Shown here: positions 42,165 to 52,462 of the stretch, in pieces
Numbering within the stretch: the stretch's first letter is position 1
How the letters are laid out: each line of letters begins with the position of its first letter
Origin: Mercurialis annua
Taxonomy: Eukaryota; Streptophyta; Magnoliopsida; Malpighiales; Euphorbiaceae
NCBI RefSeq assembly: GCF_937616625.2
Contig: NC_065571.1
Span: 47,043,651 to 47,107,650, forward strand
Direction of reading: 5' to 3'
DNA: 64,000 nucleotides
The notes under the pieces: model-generated
The model's input: the letters and a program-made list of their open reading frames with translations, nothing else
The model's database searches: none
Told to the model about the DNA's origin: nothing
Translations under genes and position numbers: made by a program

Positions 42165-42560
42165 AATAAAATTAATTTTAATTATTTATTTAATTTTTGA
42201 TCGAAATTTTTACCGACGATGAATGGGTGGCGGTGGCCGAAAAAAGTGGCGGCGGTAGGTGGAGGTTTCTGGTTGAGTGGTTTGATTTAGTTGGGTGGAT
42301 TAGTGATTTATGTTTGATTTGATTGGATGGATAAGTTATGTTTGATTTGGTTAGATGAAAGATTTTAGGTTTGGTTAGATTGAGTTGGTTTGATTTCAAT
42401 TTTCAAAAATATTTCGATCATTTTAGGAGTTGGGGCGGTTTTGAAGCAAAAAGGGTTTACTGGCCATTAGGTAAAACTTAAGGTGTTTAGTGATTTTTTT
42501 TAGGGAGTTTGTGATAGGGAGTCCTAAAATGAGGTGATTATTAGCCCCAAAAATGGGTTT
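42165..42560. repeat. Dispersed repeat, inverted relative to 2595-2960
   Basis: GC-richer start (gggtggcggtggccg), then repeated 'gatttgattggatgg / tttggttagatg' text, then 'ggggcggttttgaagcaaaa'. Not coding. Confidence 0.5.
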
Positions 42561-42899
42561 AATATAACTTTGGTGTGTGAACTTTTTTAAAAATAACAAA
42601 ATAGTGTTTAAACAAAATTTTATTACAAGTTAGTGTGTGAACTTGTTTAAAAGTTACGAATTGGTGTTTTTAGCAGGTCACCATCAGGTTACAGGTTACC
42701 AATCAGAATTTTAACTATCAAAAAAAGGCAGGTTTGGTTCCTATAGTTTTCAAGCAGCAGTACTGATAAGTACAAAAAGAAAAAATATTTTCAATTTAGT
42801 CCATATTTTCAACTAAGAAGAAAAATAAACTTCTGAAATAGTGTAATTAACACTATTTGAATAATAATTAATTAAATTAGACTTAATTAAGCTAGTTTA
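42561..42899. other. Left flank of the endogenous virus
   Basis: 42571-42665 has two copies of 'gtgtgtgaacttttttaaaa' type text (host repeat). 42700-42899 could be viral leader or host; no primer site is repeated here, so the left viral boundary is not fixed. Confidence 0.35.
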
Positions 42900-45800
42900 A
42901 TGGGTAATCCAGCCGAGAGTTCAGACTCTAGTAATCCATCAGGATTGACTTCGCTACACAACGTGCAAAGTGAAGTGCACCAACTCCTTGAACATTTTCA
43001 TGCAAAAGGAATTTTAGGTGATTCACCAGAAGAAAGATCTACTTTAGCAAATGAAGTAGGAAAACTGGTAAATGAAAGGTTAGATGCAATTGAAAGGGAA
43101 AAGGGTTTAAAAAAGACAAAAGGACCAATAACTGAAAAAGAAATTCTTCAATTAAGAAAAGAAAAAATTGTTCCTTTTATTGCAGATCCAACAACTAAAG
43201 CAGCCAACATGAATAATAATAATCTGGCACAAGACCTTAGAAAATCCTTAGGTTTGGTAGAAGAAGCTCCTCTACATATAGATGACAGAACCTTTAATGA
43301 GCTAGTCTCTACGAAGAGAACAATGTACAAACCTAATTATCCACATAGGACAAAAGAAGAATTTGTACCTAGGGATAACCCTTTGAGACCGGTAATTAGC
43401 CCGGCGGCATTTCTCAACTTAGATTGTGAAAAACATGCGTCCGAAAAAATAGATGAGTGGATTACTATGATTAGATTTACAGTAAAATCAGGTGGTTACA
43501 CTCCGGGAGGCGCCTACGAATTGTGCAAAGCCACCATGGTTGGTAATGCTCAAAAATACTGGGAATCATTGATAGCTCATACTCCAATAAAAGAAGAAAT
43601 TAATAAAGAAGTGTTTGCAGATGGAGTACTAGCTATAGTGGTAGACGCCTTGAAAAGAGAATTTTGTGGGTTTTCGTTGTCAACAGAGTCATTAGAAAAA
43701 GAGCAATCTTTAATGGCTTTAATGAAACTACAAATCTGTGACATGTGCTATTTTGATAACTTTGCCTGTGAATTTCAAAAATATTATTATAATTTAGACT
43801 TGGCGGCCCAAAATTACATGTCAGAATTATTTTTTGCTAAACTCCCGGATCCTTGGCCGGAAGTAGCAAAGACTGCATTTCAACTTCTCCTAAATGAAGA
43901 CAAAGTAGTTGATGGTTTAGGAGGAAGGATACAAGCAGTGAGGTATGCTATGAGAAAAGCATGCACTGAACTCCAAGTAAGGCAAGATGCAAAACGTCTT
44001 CCTTATTTAAACAAGAGTTGTTGTTCTCAAATTGAGTATGTTCCAGGAAGGTATGGATGTTCTTCTGGAACAGAAGAAAAATCTAGGACTGGATATTCTT
44101 CAAAAAAGAAAAGTTTCAAAGGATATAGAAAGAGAAGAATATCAAGAAGAGATAGAGAGGAAAGGAGGAAGTCCGATAGACCAGGAAGGTTTATTAGAAA
44201 AAGAAGTAACCTTAGAGACAAAGATAGGATAGATGCGTTTAAGAAAAAATATGGTAGAGAACCAAAATGTCCTAAGGGAAAACCCTTGAGTAACTGTTCT
44301 TGTTGCTGGGTATGTGGCTCTAAGAGTCATAAAGCCGATACTTGTCCTCAAAAGAATAAGCGAAAGGAAAATCTTAGGAGAGTATTCTTCGAAAATGAGA
44401 ATCTAGCATATGAGCCAGTAGATGAAGAAGAATTTTCTGATATAGACTCTGAAGTAGATTCAATTTATGAAGTAGTTTCTGAATATGAAACTGATAATGA
44501 TGAATCTGATTTATGGACAGCTAAAATATTCATGATGAACACTTCAAGAGCTGATATGGATGATGAGTTAGTACCATTGGATACTACTCTGGTGCATGAA
44601 GAATCATTTCAGTACGAGGATCCATCTAGAAACTGTCTAGAATGGAAACTGCCAAAGGTAGACATCAACTCTATTTATAGTAAGTCTAGATTTAGCTTCA
44701 AATCAATAGTCGATGTCTCCCAGTCTGAGTCCACAGCTCAGGTTTCTAGCACAGAATTAGAAACGTTGGATGTATCTCTAATTACACTTGCCAAAATTAG
44801 AGAAATGATGAACAAGTCTAAAGGTGAATATAAATACATCCATGTTGGTTTAGTGCAAGTAGGATTAGTCCCTTTGTTTAATCTCCCAGCGGACAGTCCT
44901 GTGATAGCAGCAGTCTTAGACAAAAGATGGAAAGAATTTAAAGACCAGCTAATATCAGGTGTTCAGACTAACCTAGCAAATGGTCCAGTCTGGTTTCAAG
45001 CCTATCCAAATTATTTGATGGCTTTAAGCGATAAATGTTTGGGAAATTCTTTGACTCTTAGGATTAAATCCTCTAAGATGAATAGAATGAGTTCTCAGGC
45101 CAAGTATTTGGCGTATCACACTAGGATTGTCTTTAGACTTATTAACACAACTAATCCAGGAGTGAGGAACATTTCTAAAGTAACAGAATTATTCGAAGAA
45201 GGTTCAGATAACTATAAGCAATTCAATAGGAAAGAGATAAATCCTGTAGAACTAAGTTGGCCCAAGAGTTGGGTGCTTACAGAACCAGCTGAATCTTCAA
45301 GGCAAATAGGATCTTCTCAGATAACCCAAAGGGGAAAAGATATCATTCTGAATCTAGAAGAGCCTATGAGAGCTTTTAGAATCTCTGATCCTATTCTCAG
45401 GAGGTCATTATCCTCTAGGAACATGTTTAATGCTTCAACATTAGACCAACTACCTAGAAGATCAGTGTCTAGTGCAACTGAAATTCCTAGAACATCAATA
45501 AGAGAAGAAGATGGACAATCATCTGACAATAGGAGAATTATAGGCTACAAAGAAATAAGTCTACCTATTTATGCAGATGAAGAGGAAGGTCAGGAAAGTG
45601 TAAGATTAATGAGACAAGCAATAATACTTCCTGAGGTTGTTCGAAAAATTCAAACTATTTCGCAACAACGGTCAATGCCTTTTGAAGATATTTGGAATAT
45701 GATATCACCTATTCCAATGGCATCACAAAAGATCTTTAGCCTGGAAAAAACCAATTTGAGCACTTACATTTCACTAACATTCAAATTTTCAGGTTATTAT

Positions 45801-47855
45801 GATTATTGTTTAGATGCGTTAATAGACACAGGAGCAACAATCAGTAGTGCAAGACCTAATGCATTACCAGATGAATGGTGGAAGCCATTGGCCGAACCTA
45901 TTGTTTTACGTATGGCAGGAGGTGAGGTAAATCTAGTAACACATTATGCTGAAAAAGTTCCTGTTATCATTAATGAAAAACAATTCATTATTGATAAGAT
46001 TTTAGCCTTTCCTGAACTAGATGCAGATATTATTTTAGGAAATGCTTTCCTAAAAGGACAAAAAGAAAATCGTCCTTTTGTGCAAGACGATGTATTTATC
46101 TCAATTGCAGGTGTCAAAATCACAACTCTTACGAGTCCACAATTAAAATTGAAATTCGGTTTTTATCCCGTAAAAGTTTCTGAACTTTGTGGATCTATAC
46201 CTTGTGAACCAGCTTACAGAGTGCGAGCACAGCGTGGTGAGTCATGGATAGATTGTTTATTTGGATCGGAAATTCCAAATGATACCAATTGGTATGAAAA
46301 TTTATGTCAAACACAATATGTAATAGAAAAACCTATTACAAGAAGCATACAACTTGCAGGAAACAAATGGGATAAGTTTATAAACAAGTTAGCTGATAAC
46401 TTTAGTGAAGATCCATTAAAGTTATGGGTTCTAAATGGTATAAAAGCCAAACTAGAACTGAAAAATCCCGATACTATCATCAGATCAAAAAATATAACAT
46501 ATTCTGAAGAAATGATAGAAGAATTTGATAAACAAATTCCTGAATTGCTCGAAAAAGGGTTGATTAGAAATAGTGAAAGTCCACATTCTAGTCCAGCTTT
46601 TATGGTAATTAATCATGCAGAGCAGGTGCGTGGAAAAGCACGAATGGTTATAGACTATCGTCAGGTAAATCAAATGACCAAAGATGATGGCTATAAAATT
46701 CCTACAGCCGGAGATGTAATTGACAGGTTAAGTCTTAAACAACCATCCATTTTTTCTAAATTTGATTTAAAAAGCGGTTATTGGCAGGTAAAAATGGAGG
46801 AAGACTCTATACCATTAACAGCATTCAATGCTCCTCAAGGAATGTATGAATGGTTAGTAATGCCATTCGGTTTGAAAAATGCCCCTGGCATATTTCAACG
46901 AAAAATGGATAATGCTTTTAAAGCATTAAAAAAGTTTTGTGTGGTCTATATAGACGATGTGTTAGTTTTTAGCAATAATGAAGCTGAACACATGAGTCAC
47001 CTTGAACAAGTGACTGATATCCTTCAAAAGGAAGGTATGATTCTATCTGAAAGAAAGATAGAATGGTTTAAGGAAAAGATAAAATTTCTAGGGATAGAAA
47101 TAGCAAAAGGAAAAATATGGCTACAAAGTCATATCTCTGAAAAACTTATCAATTTTCCTGATGAATTGGAAGATAGGAAGCAAGTACAAAGATTTTGTGG
47201 ACTTGCTAACTATGCTAGACAATTCGTGAAAGATTTGTCCAAATACTTAGGAAGGATATCTAAGAAATCTTCTGATAAAACTCCCTGGTATTGGGATGAA
47301 GAAGACACTCTAGCTGTACAACAGGTAAAAGAAAAAATGAAAAATTTGCCATGTTTAAATTTACCCTCTGATACAGATGAGTTAGTCTTGGAGACAGATG
47401 CTTCTGAAAAGAGTTGGGGTGCAGTCCTTAGAATCAAAGGACGGAAACCTGAACCTATTTGTAAGTATTGGTCTGGAACCTTTAAAGGTGCAGAATTAAA
47501 TTATCCAATTCATGAAAAGGAAGTATTAGCGGCAAAAAACGGTATGAAAGCTTTTTATCTCTTCTTAGCACCAAAAAGGTTTATTCTTAGAACAGATTCT
47601 ACTTATGTTAAAAGGTTTAGGAATCTGAACTTCAAAGAAGCTAGACAAACTAGACTCTTAAGGTTGCAAGAATGGTTTAGTTATTACAGGTTTGATATTG
47701 AATATATTGCATCTGATAAAAATGTAATAGCTGATTCTCTTTCTCGTGAACTTTCTGACATTGCAGATGGATCCTGCTGCCAAAAACAAGCTATGTTGGA
47801 TTTGCAAGAAGGAAGGGCATACAAGAAAGAAGTGCCCTATGAAACGAGGAAATGA
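42900..47855 (+). CDS. Viral polyprotein: capsid, movement, protease, RT, RNase H
   Basis: 1651 codons, no stop. Residues about 160-400 form the capsid region; about 400-465 is basic; a capsid-type CCHC finger CWVCGSKSHKADTC is at 469-482; then an acidic stretch. Residues about 600-770 look like a 30K-type movement protein (core YIHVGLVQVGLVPLF near 645). The aspartic protease active site is LIDTGATIS with the Asp at 976. RT blocks follow (KARMVIDYRQVNQ, FSKFDLKSGYWQVKM), with catalytic YIDD at 1350-1353. RNase H begins VLETDASEKSWGAVL near 1497 and runs to ADSLSREL. All catalytic motifs appear intact. The capsid-movement-protease-RT order in one ORF is unusual to me. Expressed, if at all, from pregenomic RNA. 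Confidence 0.9.
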   Translation: MGNPAESSDSSNPSGLTSLHNVQSEVHQLLEHFHAKGILGDSPEERSTLANEVGKLVNERLDAIEREKGLKKTKGPITEKEILQLRKEKIVPFIADPTTKAANMNNNNLAQDLRKSLGLVEEAPLHIDDRTFNELVSTKRTMYKPNYPHRTKEEFVPRDNPLRPVISPAAFLNLDCEKHASEKIDEWITMIRFTVKSGGYTPGGAYELCKATMVGNAQKYWESLIAHTPIKEEINKEVFADGVLAIVVDALKREFCGFSLSTESLEKEQSLMALMKLQICDMCYFDNFACEFQKYYYNLDLAAQNYMSELFFAKLPDPWPEVAKTAFQLLLNEDKVVDGLGGRIQAVRYAMRKACTELQVRQDAKRLPYLNKSCCSQIEYVPGRYGCSSGTEEKSRTGYSSKKKSFKGYRKRRISRRDREERRKSDRPGRFIRKRSNLRDKDRIDAFKKKYGREPKCPKGKPLSNCSCCWVCGSKSHKADTCPQKNKRKENLRRVFFENENLAYEPVDEEEFSDIDSEVDSIYEVVSEYETDNDESDLWTAKIFMMNTSRADMDDELVPLDTTLVHEESFQYEDPSRNCLEWKLPKVDINSIYSKSRFSFKSIVDVSQSESTAQVSSTELETLDVSLITLAKIREMMNKSKGEYKYIHVGLVQVGLVPLFNLPADSPVIAAVLDKRWKEFKDQLISGVQTNLANGPVWFQAYPNYLMALSDKCLGNSLTLRIKSSKMNRMSSQAKYLAYHTRIVFRLINTTNPGVRNISKVTELFEEGSDNYKQFNRKEINPVELSWPKSWVLTEPAESSRQIGSSQITQRGKDIILNLEEPMRAFRISDPILRRSLSSRNMFNASTLDQLPRRSVSSATEIPRTSIREEDGQSSDNRRIIGYKEISLPIYADEEEGQESVRLMRQAIILPEVVRKIQTISQQRSMPFEDIWNMISPIPMASQKIFSLEKTNLSTYISLTFKFSGYYDYCLDALIDTGATISSARPNALPDEWWKPLAEPIVLRMAGGEVNLVTHYAEKVPVIINEKQFIIDKILAFPELDADIILGNAFLKGQKENRPFVQDDVFISIAGVKITTLTSPQLKLKFGFYPVKVSELCGSIPCEPAYRVRAQRGESWIDCLFGSEIPNDTNWYENLCQTQYVIEKPITRSIQLAGNKWDKFINKLADNFSEDPLKLWVLNGIKAKLELKNPDTIIRSKNITYSEEMIEEFDKQIPELLEKGLIRNSESPHSSPAFMVINHAEQVRGKARMVIDYRQVNQMTKDDGYKIPTAGDVIDRLSLKQPSIFSKFDLKSGYWQVKMEEDSIPLTAFNAPQGMYEWLVMPFGLKNAPGIFQRKMDNAFKALKKFCVVYIDDVLVFSNNEAEHMSHLEQVTDILQKEGMILSERKIEWFKEKIKFLGIEIAKGKIWLQSHISEKLINFPDELEDRKQVQRFCGLANYARQFVKDLSKYLGRISKKSSDKTPWYWDEEDTLAVQQVKEKMKNLPCLNLPSDTDELVLETDASEKSWGAVLRIKGRKPEPICKYWSGTFKGAELNYPIHEKEVLAAKNGMKAFYLFLAPKRFILRTDSTYVKRFRNLNFKEARQTRLLRLQEWFSYYRFDIEYIASDKNVIADSLSRELSDIADGSCCQKQAMLDLQEGRAYKKEVPYETRK

Positions 47856-49599
47856 AGAGAACGAGAGCATATGCTCTGGTCCAAAAGGGACGAACAAGAA
47901 AACAAAGGCTTCAAAAGATAGCCTTTGTTGGCGGTGCAAGCAACCTGGTCATTTTACTTCAGAATGCCCAAAGGGAAATGTAGCTGCGAGTTCAAAAGAA
48001 CTGATAAACCCTAAAAAGGTTTATGAAAAGGTAAAAGAAAAACCTTTGGTTCCCCAAAAGAAACGAAAGGAAAAATCCTTGGTTCAACTGAACGAGAATA
48101 AGAAGCCATTAGTGTCTCAAACGCCAAAGAGAGATCATCTAGCCGAAGGAGCTGCAAAATTTGGCTTGACTAAGGAAAGAGCTGAAAAACTGCGAGAAGA
48201 ATGGTACAAAAAATGTAAAGAAGACTATGATAATCAGCTTTCTTCTCAAAAAGATAACGCTGAAATACTGCAAGGTGACATTTTAGGTCACGAGGCTAGT
48301 AAAAGTGCGAATGAACCTACAAAGGTTCCAAATCAAAATAAGGAAGAATTTGTTTTTAATTCTGGAGAAGAATACTCAGATAATGATGATCTTCTCGATG
48401 ATGGTCCTGAGTGGGATACGTTGGGCGAACCCTCTGGAAAATATGACTTTAAAGTCAAATATTCCGTGGAAAAACCATCACATTCTCAGGAAGAAACAAA
48501 TTCAAAAATTGAATCTGAAGATATTGATCTTGGAGGATTTCTTGCATCACTAGAAAATCCTGAGGTAGAACAAACCTGGAATTATCATGAAGACGAAAGT
48601 CTTGGTCTTTCAAAAGACGAATCTAATTTGTGTGCAGGTCTAAAAGGAGGAATCCAAAATAAAGATTTTCAGCAAATATCACACTTTGCAGATGAAGTTG
48701 TTCAATACATTTTAAAATTGGAAAAACAACTTGGTTTCCGTTCAGCGCAAGAAGAAGATTTCCTTGAACATATCTCTGAGAGGAAACAACTTCTTGAAAG
48801 AATGAATCAATATTTACCCCCAGATGTAAGATACACTATCAAAAAGAAAATAGTTGATTCGATAGATCGTTCTCTCAAAGAATGTTCTATGTTACAACCT
48901 TACATTCATTGGCAGTCACATGGATGGCCTGGTTTGCAAATTGAAGCAGACATGGCGGTGGAAAGTCTAAAATTCACAGAAGCAGGTCTGACTTCAATTT
49001 TAGAAGTGGATTTAGAAACTCCCCGGTCAGTATTTCCAGGAATTGTGCAAACAGCTTTAAGTTATGTTAAACAAACATCTAGGTTTGTTACATTTCAAAT
49101 TGTAAGTACAATGATGGAATATGAAGAGGATGGTAAGGTCCGATATCCTTATCAAATTTGGGATCTTCGCCCTATCACCAATAGAGAACTTGTGGAACCC
49201 CAGAAAGTTAATAGTCAAAATCAAAAGTTAAGGTGGAAAATGTATGAAGAATCAAAGCTCGCAAACAAAGCTCTTCATATTGAGTTCCTCAAGTCTGTCT
49301 TGGAGAATATAGTTAACAATTCTAACTACATCATTCTCGGAGATGGAAGAATGTTCATAACCATCTGGTCCAAAGATCTTGGAGTTATCGATAATGCAAG
49401 ATTTATCTCTGGACGGGAAGAGGCAAAAACATTACTCTTGAAGCTAGTTAACAAGGATGCTAGCTTAAATTTCAAATCAGAAACCTTTGAGATTTGGAAG
49501 AAAGTAGCTGAGCATAAAGAACAGCTCTTTGAGAAAGCAAGGCAGGAACTAGACGAAATGAATTGGGACTTGCCTGTCACTCACTCACAGGTGGCATGA
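47767..49599 (+). CDS. Viral ORF2, zinc-knuckle protein, function unknown
   Basis: The frame opens at 47746; I prefer the ATG at 47767 (MDPAAKNKLCWIC), giving 610 residues. It overlaps the end of the polyprotein by 89 nt in the +1 frame. Two CCHC knuckles lie at residues 10-23 (CWICKKEGHTRKKC) and 54-67 (CWRCKQPGHFTSEC); then come a lysine-rich and an acidic region (about 70-290) and a conserved-looking C-terminal half (about 300-600; HWQSHGWPGLQIEADMAVES, RYPYQIWDLRPI) that I do not recognise. By position it could match the ORF2 of other endogenous caulimovirids or the transactivator/viroplasmin ORF. No stop or frameshift. Confidence 0.8.
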   Translation: MDPAAKNKLCWICKKEGHTRKKCPMKRGNEENESICSGPKGTNKKTKASKDSLCWRCKQPGHFTSECPKGNVAASSKELINPKKVYEKVKEKPLVPQKKRKEKSLVQLNENKKPLVSQTPKRDHLAEGAAKFGLTKERAEKLREEWYKKCKEDYDNQLSSQKDNAEILQGDILGHEASKSANEPTKVPNQNKEEFVFNSGEEYSDNDDLLDDGPEWDTLGEPSGKYDFKVKYSVEKPSHSQEETNSKIESEDIDLGGFLASLENPEVEQTWNYHEDESLGLSKDESNLCAGLKGGIQNKDFQQISHFADEVVQYILKLEKQLGFRSAQEEDFLEHISERKQLLERMNQYLPPDVRYTIKKKIVDSIDRSLKECSMLQPYIHWQSHGWPGLQIEADMAVESLKFTEAGLTSILEVDLETPRSVFPGIVQTALSYVKQTSRFVTFQIVSTMMEYEEDGKVRYPYQIWDLRPITNRELVEPQKVNSQNQKLRWKMYEESKLANKALHIEFLKSVLENIVNNSNYIILGDGRMFITIWSKDLGVIDNARFISGREEAKTLLLKLVNKDASLNFKSETFEIWKKVAEHKEQLFEKARQELDEMNWDLPVTHSQVA

Positions 49600-49918
49600 C
49601 AAAAACGTCATCCATGATGTCACCCTCAATATGTATAATTGAGGCAGCCACTATCCTACAAAGCACTACCCATAATATGACCCATGTGTCTTAATATGCG
49701 TGTCATGTCTTTAGTGCTGTTGTAGGAACCTTATCTTTTATATTGTATTATTGAGAGTTATTGTACTACAGCTGGAAAATGGGACCAGAGACACCAGCTG
49801 TCTAAAATTATTGCTTTCAATTATTGAGTCTTTTGAAGCTGGAAAACAGTACTAGAGGCACCAGCTAGTCGTTGTATTCCCTATAAATACCCTTAAGTTC
49901 TATGAACAAAGGGAGCAG
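49600..49918 (+). promoter_or_regulatory. Pregenomic RNA promoter region
   Basis: TATAAAT at 49882-49888 with AATAAA just downstream at 49920-49925. Upstream is a near repeat of agctggaaaat ... caccagct (49770-49799 and 49837-49865, 67 bp apart), and two TGACG-like motifs in reverse (cgtca at 49606-49610, gatgtca at 49616-49622) that recall the as-1 element of caulimovirid promoters. Confidence 0.65.
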
Positions 49919-50198
49919 AAATAAATCAGAGTGCTTTCATATAATTGTCTGAGAATTTTTGCTACTATATACCTTGTTTCATTTTACAACGGTCTGTTTT
50001 AGTGAAGGAGTGTTTCATAAGTCCCATAATCAATTAAAGAGAAGCGGGCATTCATAACACAGAAGATCCTTCTAGCTGCTGGTGACGAGCGTAGAGGAAG
50101 TGGACGCAATTGCGGAAGCTTAGTGGACCCTGTTCATTGAAGGTATATATTTTTAGATGAATAAATTGTTTTATTTATCTGAAGTTTTTACTTAAAGC

Positions 50199-50513
50199 TT
50201 GATGAATGGTAATTGCCCTTATCCTGATTGTTTCCATTTAGATCACGGAGTAGGTAAGGAACCAGTAATAGGATTGTTAAATTCTATTATCGATCGTCTT
50301 AATTCTCTAAGTGTGACTTTAGAAACTTTAAACAAATCTGTAGAAAGTTTTTCTAAGCATTTAGAAGAGTTGACTCTTAAACAGAGTGAATTTGAGAATT
50401 ATTTTCTCAAGAACAGAGAACCATTAGGTTTTGTTGCTAGCTCTCGATACTTTCATGAGTATGAGAAGCTGAAGGAGTCTAGAAATAATAGACAAAAAAT
50501 TAAAGATCTTTGA
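50199..50513 (+). CDS. Small ORF between viral promoter and primer site
   Basis: 104 codons; the second Met is adjacent (MMNGNCPYPDCFHLDHG). The N-terminus has a C-X4-C-X-H-X2-H cluster that might bind zinc; residues about 30-70 are a predicted coiled coil (LNSIIDRLNSLSVTLETLNK). It lies in the leader before the primer site, so it is part of the pregenomic RNA in this reading. Not recognised; could be a real small protein or a long upstream ORF. Confidence 0.55.
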   Translation: MMNGNCPYPDCFHLDHGVGKEPVIGLLNSIIDRLNSLSVTLETLNKSVESFSKHLEELTLKQSEFENYFLKNREPLGFVASSRYFHEYEKLKESRNNRQKIKDL

Positions 50514-50557
50514 GTAACTCTTTAATTCCGCCATTGTAGGAGTAGGCTCACAATTGA

Positions 50558-50570
50558 TGGTATCAGAGCC
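50558..50570 (+). promoter_or_regulatory. tRNA-Met primer binding site
   Basis: TGGTATCAGAGCC is complementary to the 3' end of plant initiator tRNA-Met, used by all Caulimoviridae to prime minus-strand synthesis. It marks map position 1 of the viral genome and the right end of the integrated copy. Confidence 0.85.
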
Positions 50571-50575
50571 TAGTA

Positions 50576-52350
50576 GATTTTTTCTGGACTGTTTTGAAGA
50601 AATAAAAGTTTAAGGACTAAAACTGAAATAACAAAAAAGTTTGAAAACTGGTTAAAGTCCGAAACTGGCAAAAACACCATATTGTAATTATTCAACAAGT
50701 TGCAACACCGTATTGTGACAAAATTAAGTTCCAACACCATATTGTCATTTCGTAAAAAGTTGAAACACCAAAAGTATAATAATCCCCCCCAAAAATATAC
50801 CATTTAAATAGTAAAAAACACTAAAACTACACCCTTTAAATACTAAAAAAATATTATGCTTACATTAGAAATCAAAATTTAAACAGGATGAAAATACCCA
50901 CACAAAAAAACATCATAAAAAGGCCAGAAAAGAGCACCAGAAAAATAAAAAAATCTAAAAAAAAATTATAAATCATAAAAAAAAGAAAAATATATTTTTG
51001 AAATTAAAAAATTTTAAAAAAATATTTTTTACGTGTTCCACACATGGCTCGTAGTTTGACTCGTCAAATAATTATAATATATTTATTATTAATTTAAATA
51101 ATTATATTTAAATTAAATTAAGAATTATTAATTAATTATTAGTTGTGTTTAAGTACAAAATATCATATAATTATTAGAATTGTAACTTTAACCTTATAAA
51201 GGTATTATTAATTTATAAAATAATAAAAGTTTATTATTAATTACAGTGAGAATACAAATACTAAACTACTAATATTGTTGGATGGGTTCAATACTAATTT
51301 AAGTATCATTGATATTGTAGTTCTGCATAGTACATACTATCCTATACTAAATAATTACGATTAGAATTGTTTATTATATTTATATCTATAATAATTAAAA
51401 TAATAGTTCATAAAAATAGTTTACCTTATTTAAAATTATATACAATTAAAAAATTAAAATAATAATCATTAAATAATTAAAGTAATTTACTTTAATCAGT
51501 ATTTTATACAATTATTTCAACATAGTATTTTAATTTGTTTAGTGCTCTAATTTATCTTAATATAATAATTTTTTTAGTTAGTACTCTAATCTATTTCTGT
51601 CACCACCGCTCTCAAATACCAGCGCAACCATCATTTTTATCACCTCAACCTTGTCACCGCCTCCACTTCCTCGTCTCCACCTCGCCATGTTTGTAGTCTT
51701 CGTCAGAAATATATTATCATGTATAATCATCTCTAAACTATTAAGAGGATAATAGCAACATCCATATTACATATACATCTATAGTATATTTCTGCAGGAA
51801 ACTTATGTGGTGTGATGGAATCTATGAGAATCTATTTGATAGGCAGAATGATTTTGATACGTACCCGATAATATATATATAGACAATATTCTAATAATAA
51901 TTGACGTAGGATTATAAGAAGTTTATTTTAATTAGTATTATAACTTTAAAAATAATTATCTCAATAGTATTTTTAATTAATAATTATATTTTATAAAGTG
52001 AAAAGGATATTAACGTAAATGTGCCTGTCACCAACGCGGATAAAAAATTTCCTCGGGAAATTTTTCCTCCCAATAAAAGTCCTGTTAGAATTAGACTTCT
52101 ATTTAATTGTTTATTTTCTTAATTAAATTAAAAAACTTATATCTTTAATTATTTTAAATTATATGAAGAGTAATATTGTAAATTTGTAATTATTCTATGA
52201 GAAAATTACACAAATGGGCTAAATAAGGGCCTTTCTTACAAAAATACTAAGTCTTCTTAAATCTTACATCTATGCTAACTTTTTCTTTACTCTTTTAAGC
52301 TAATAACGGGAAAAAATTACATCTCATACCTAATTAATCACAGCCTTCCA
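50576..52350. other. AT-rich intergenic right of the virus
   Basis: 50630-50770 has repeated 'caacaccatattgt' text. 51020-51070 resembles part of the 574-bp tandem unit (acgtgttccacacatggctcgtag). 51590-51690 is a short GC-rich patch of the type inside fold-back elements. No gene supported. Confidence 0.4.
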
Positions 52351-52462
52351 TTTGTCTTTTTTGATTCATTTTTCTATAGATCTAACACATATTGCTTTTT
52401 ATCCTTATCCTCTCAATTCAAGATTAGATATTTTTTATTTTTTATTTCTCTGCAAATTTTCA

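Larger units (their letters stand above)
42900..50575 (+). mobile_element. Endogenous pararetrovirus (Caulimoviridae), near full-length
   Basis: About 7.7 kb with the parts of a plant pararetrovirus: a capsid/movement/protease/RT/RNase H polyprotein, a second overlapping ORF, a TATA-bearing non-coding region, a small ORF, and an initiator tRNA-Met primer site. It lacks LTRs and integrase, as expected for this family, so it entered the genome by illegitimate integration. The order (ORF1 to primer site) is a linear form of a circular genome opened near the primer site. Both long ORFs are unbroken. Genus not assigned: capsid before movement protein recalls cavemo- and solendoviruses as I know them, but pol fused to them does not. 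Confidence 0.88.

Noticed and set aside
42900..47855. LTR retrotransposon of the gypsy type
   Set aside because: No LTRs and no integrase; movement-protein region, capsid-type finger and tRNA-Met site downstream fit a pararetrovirus.
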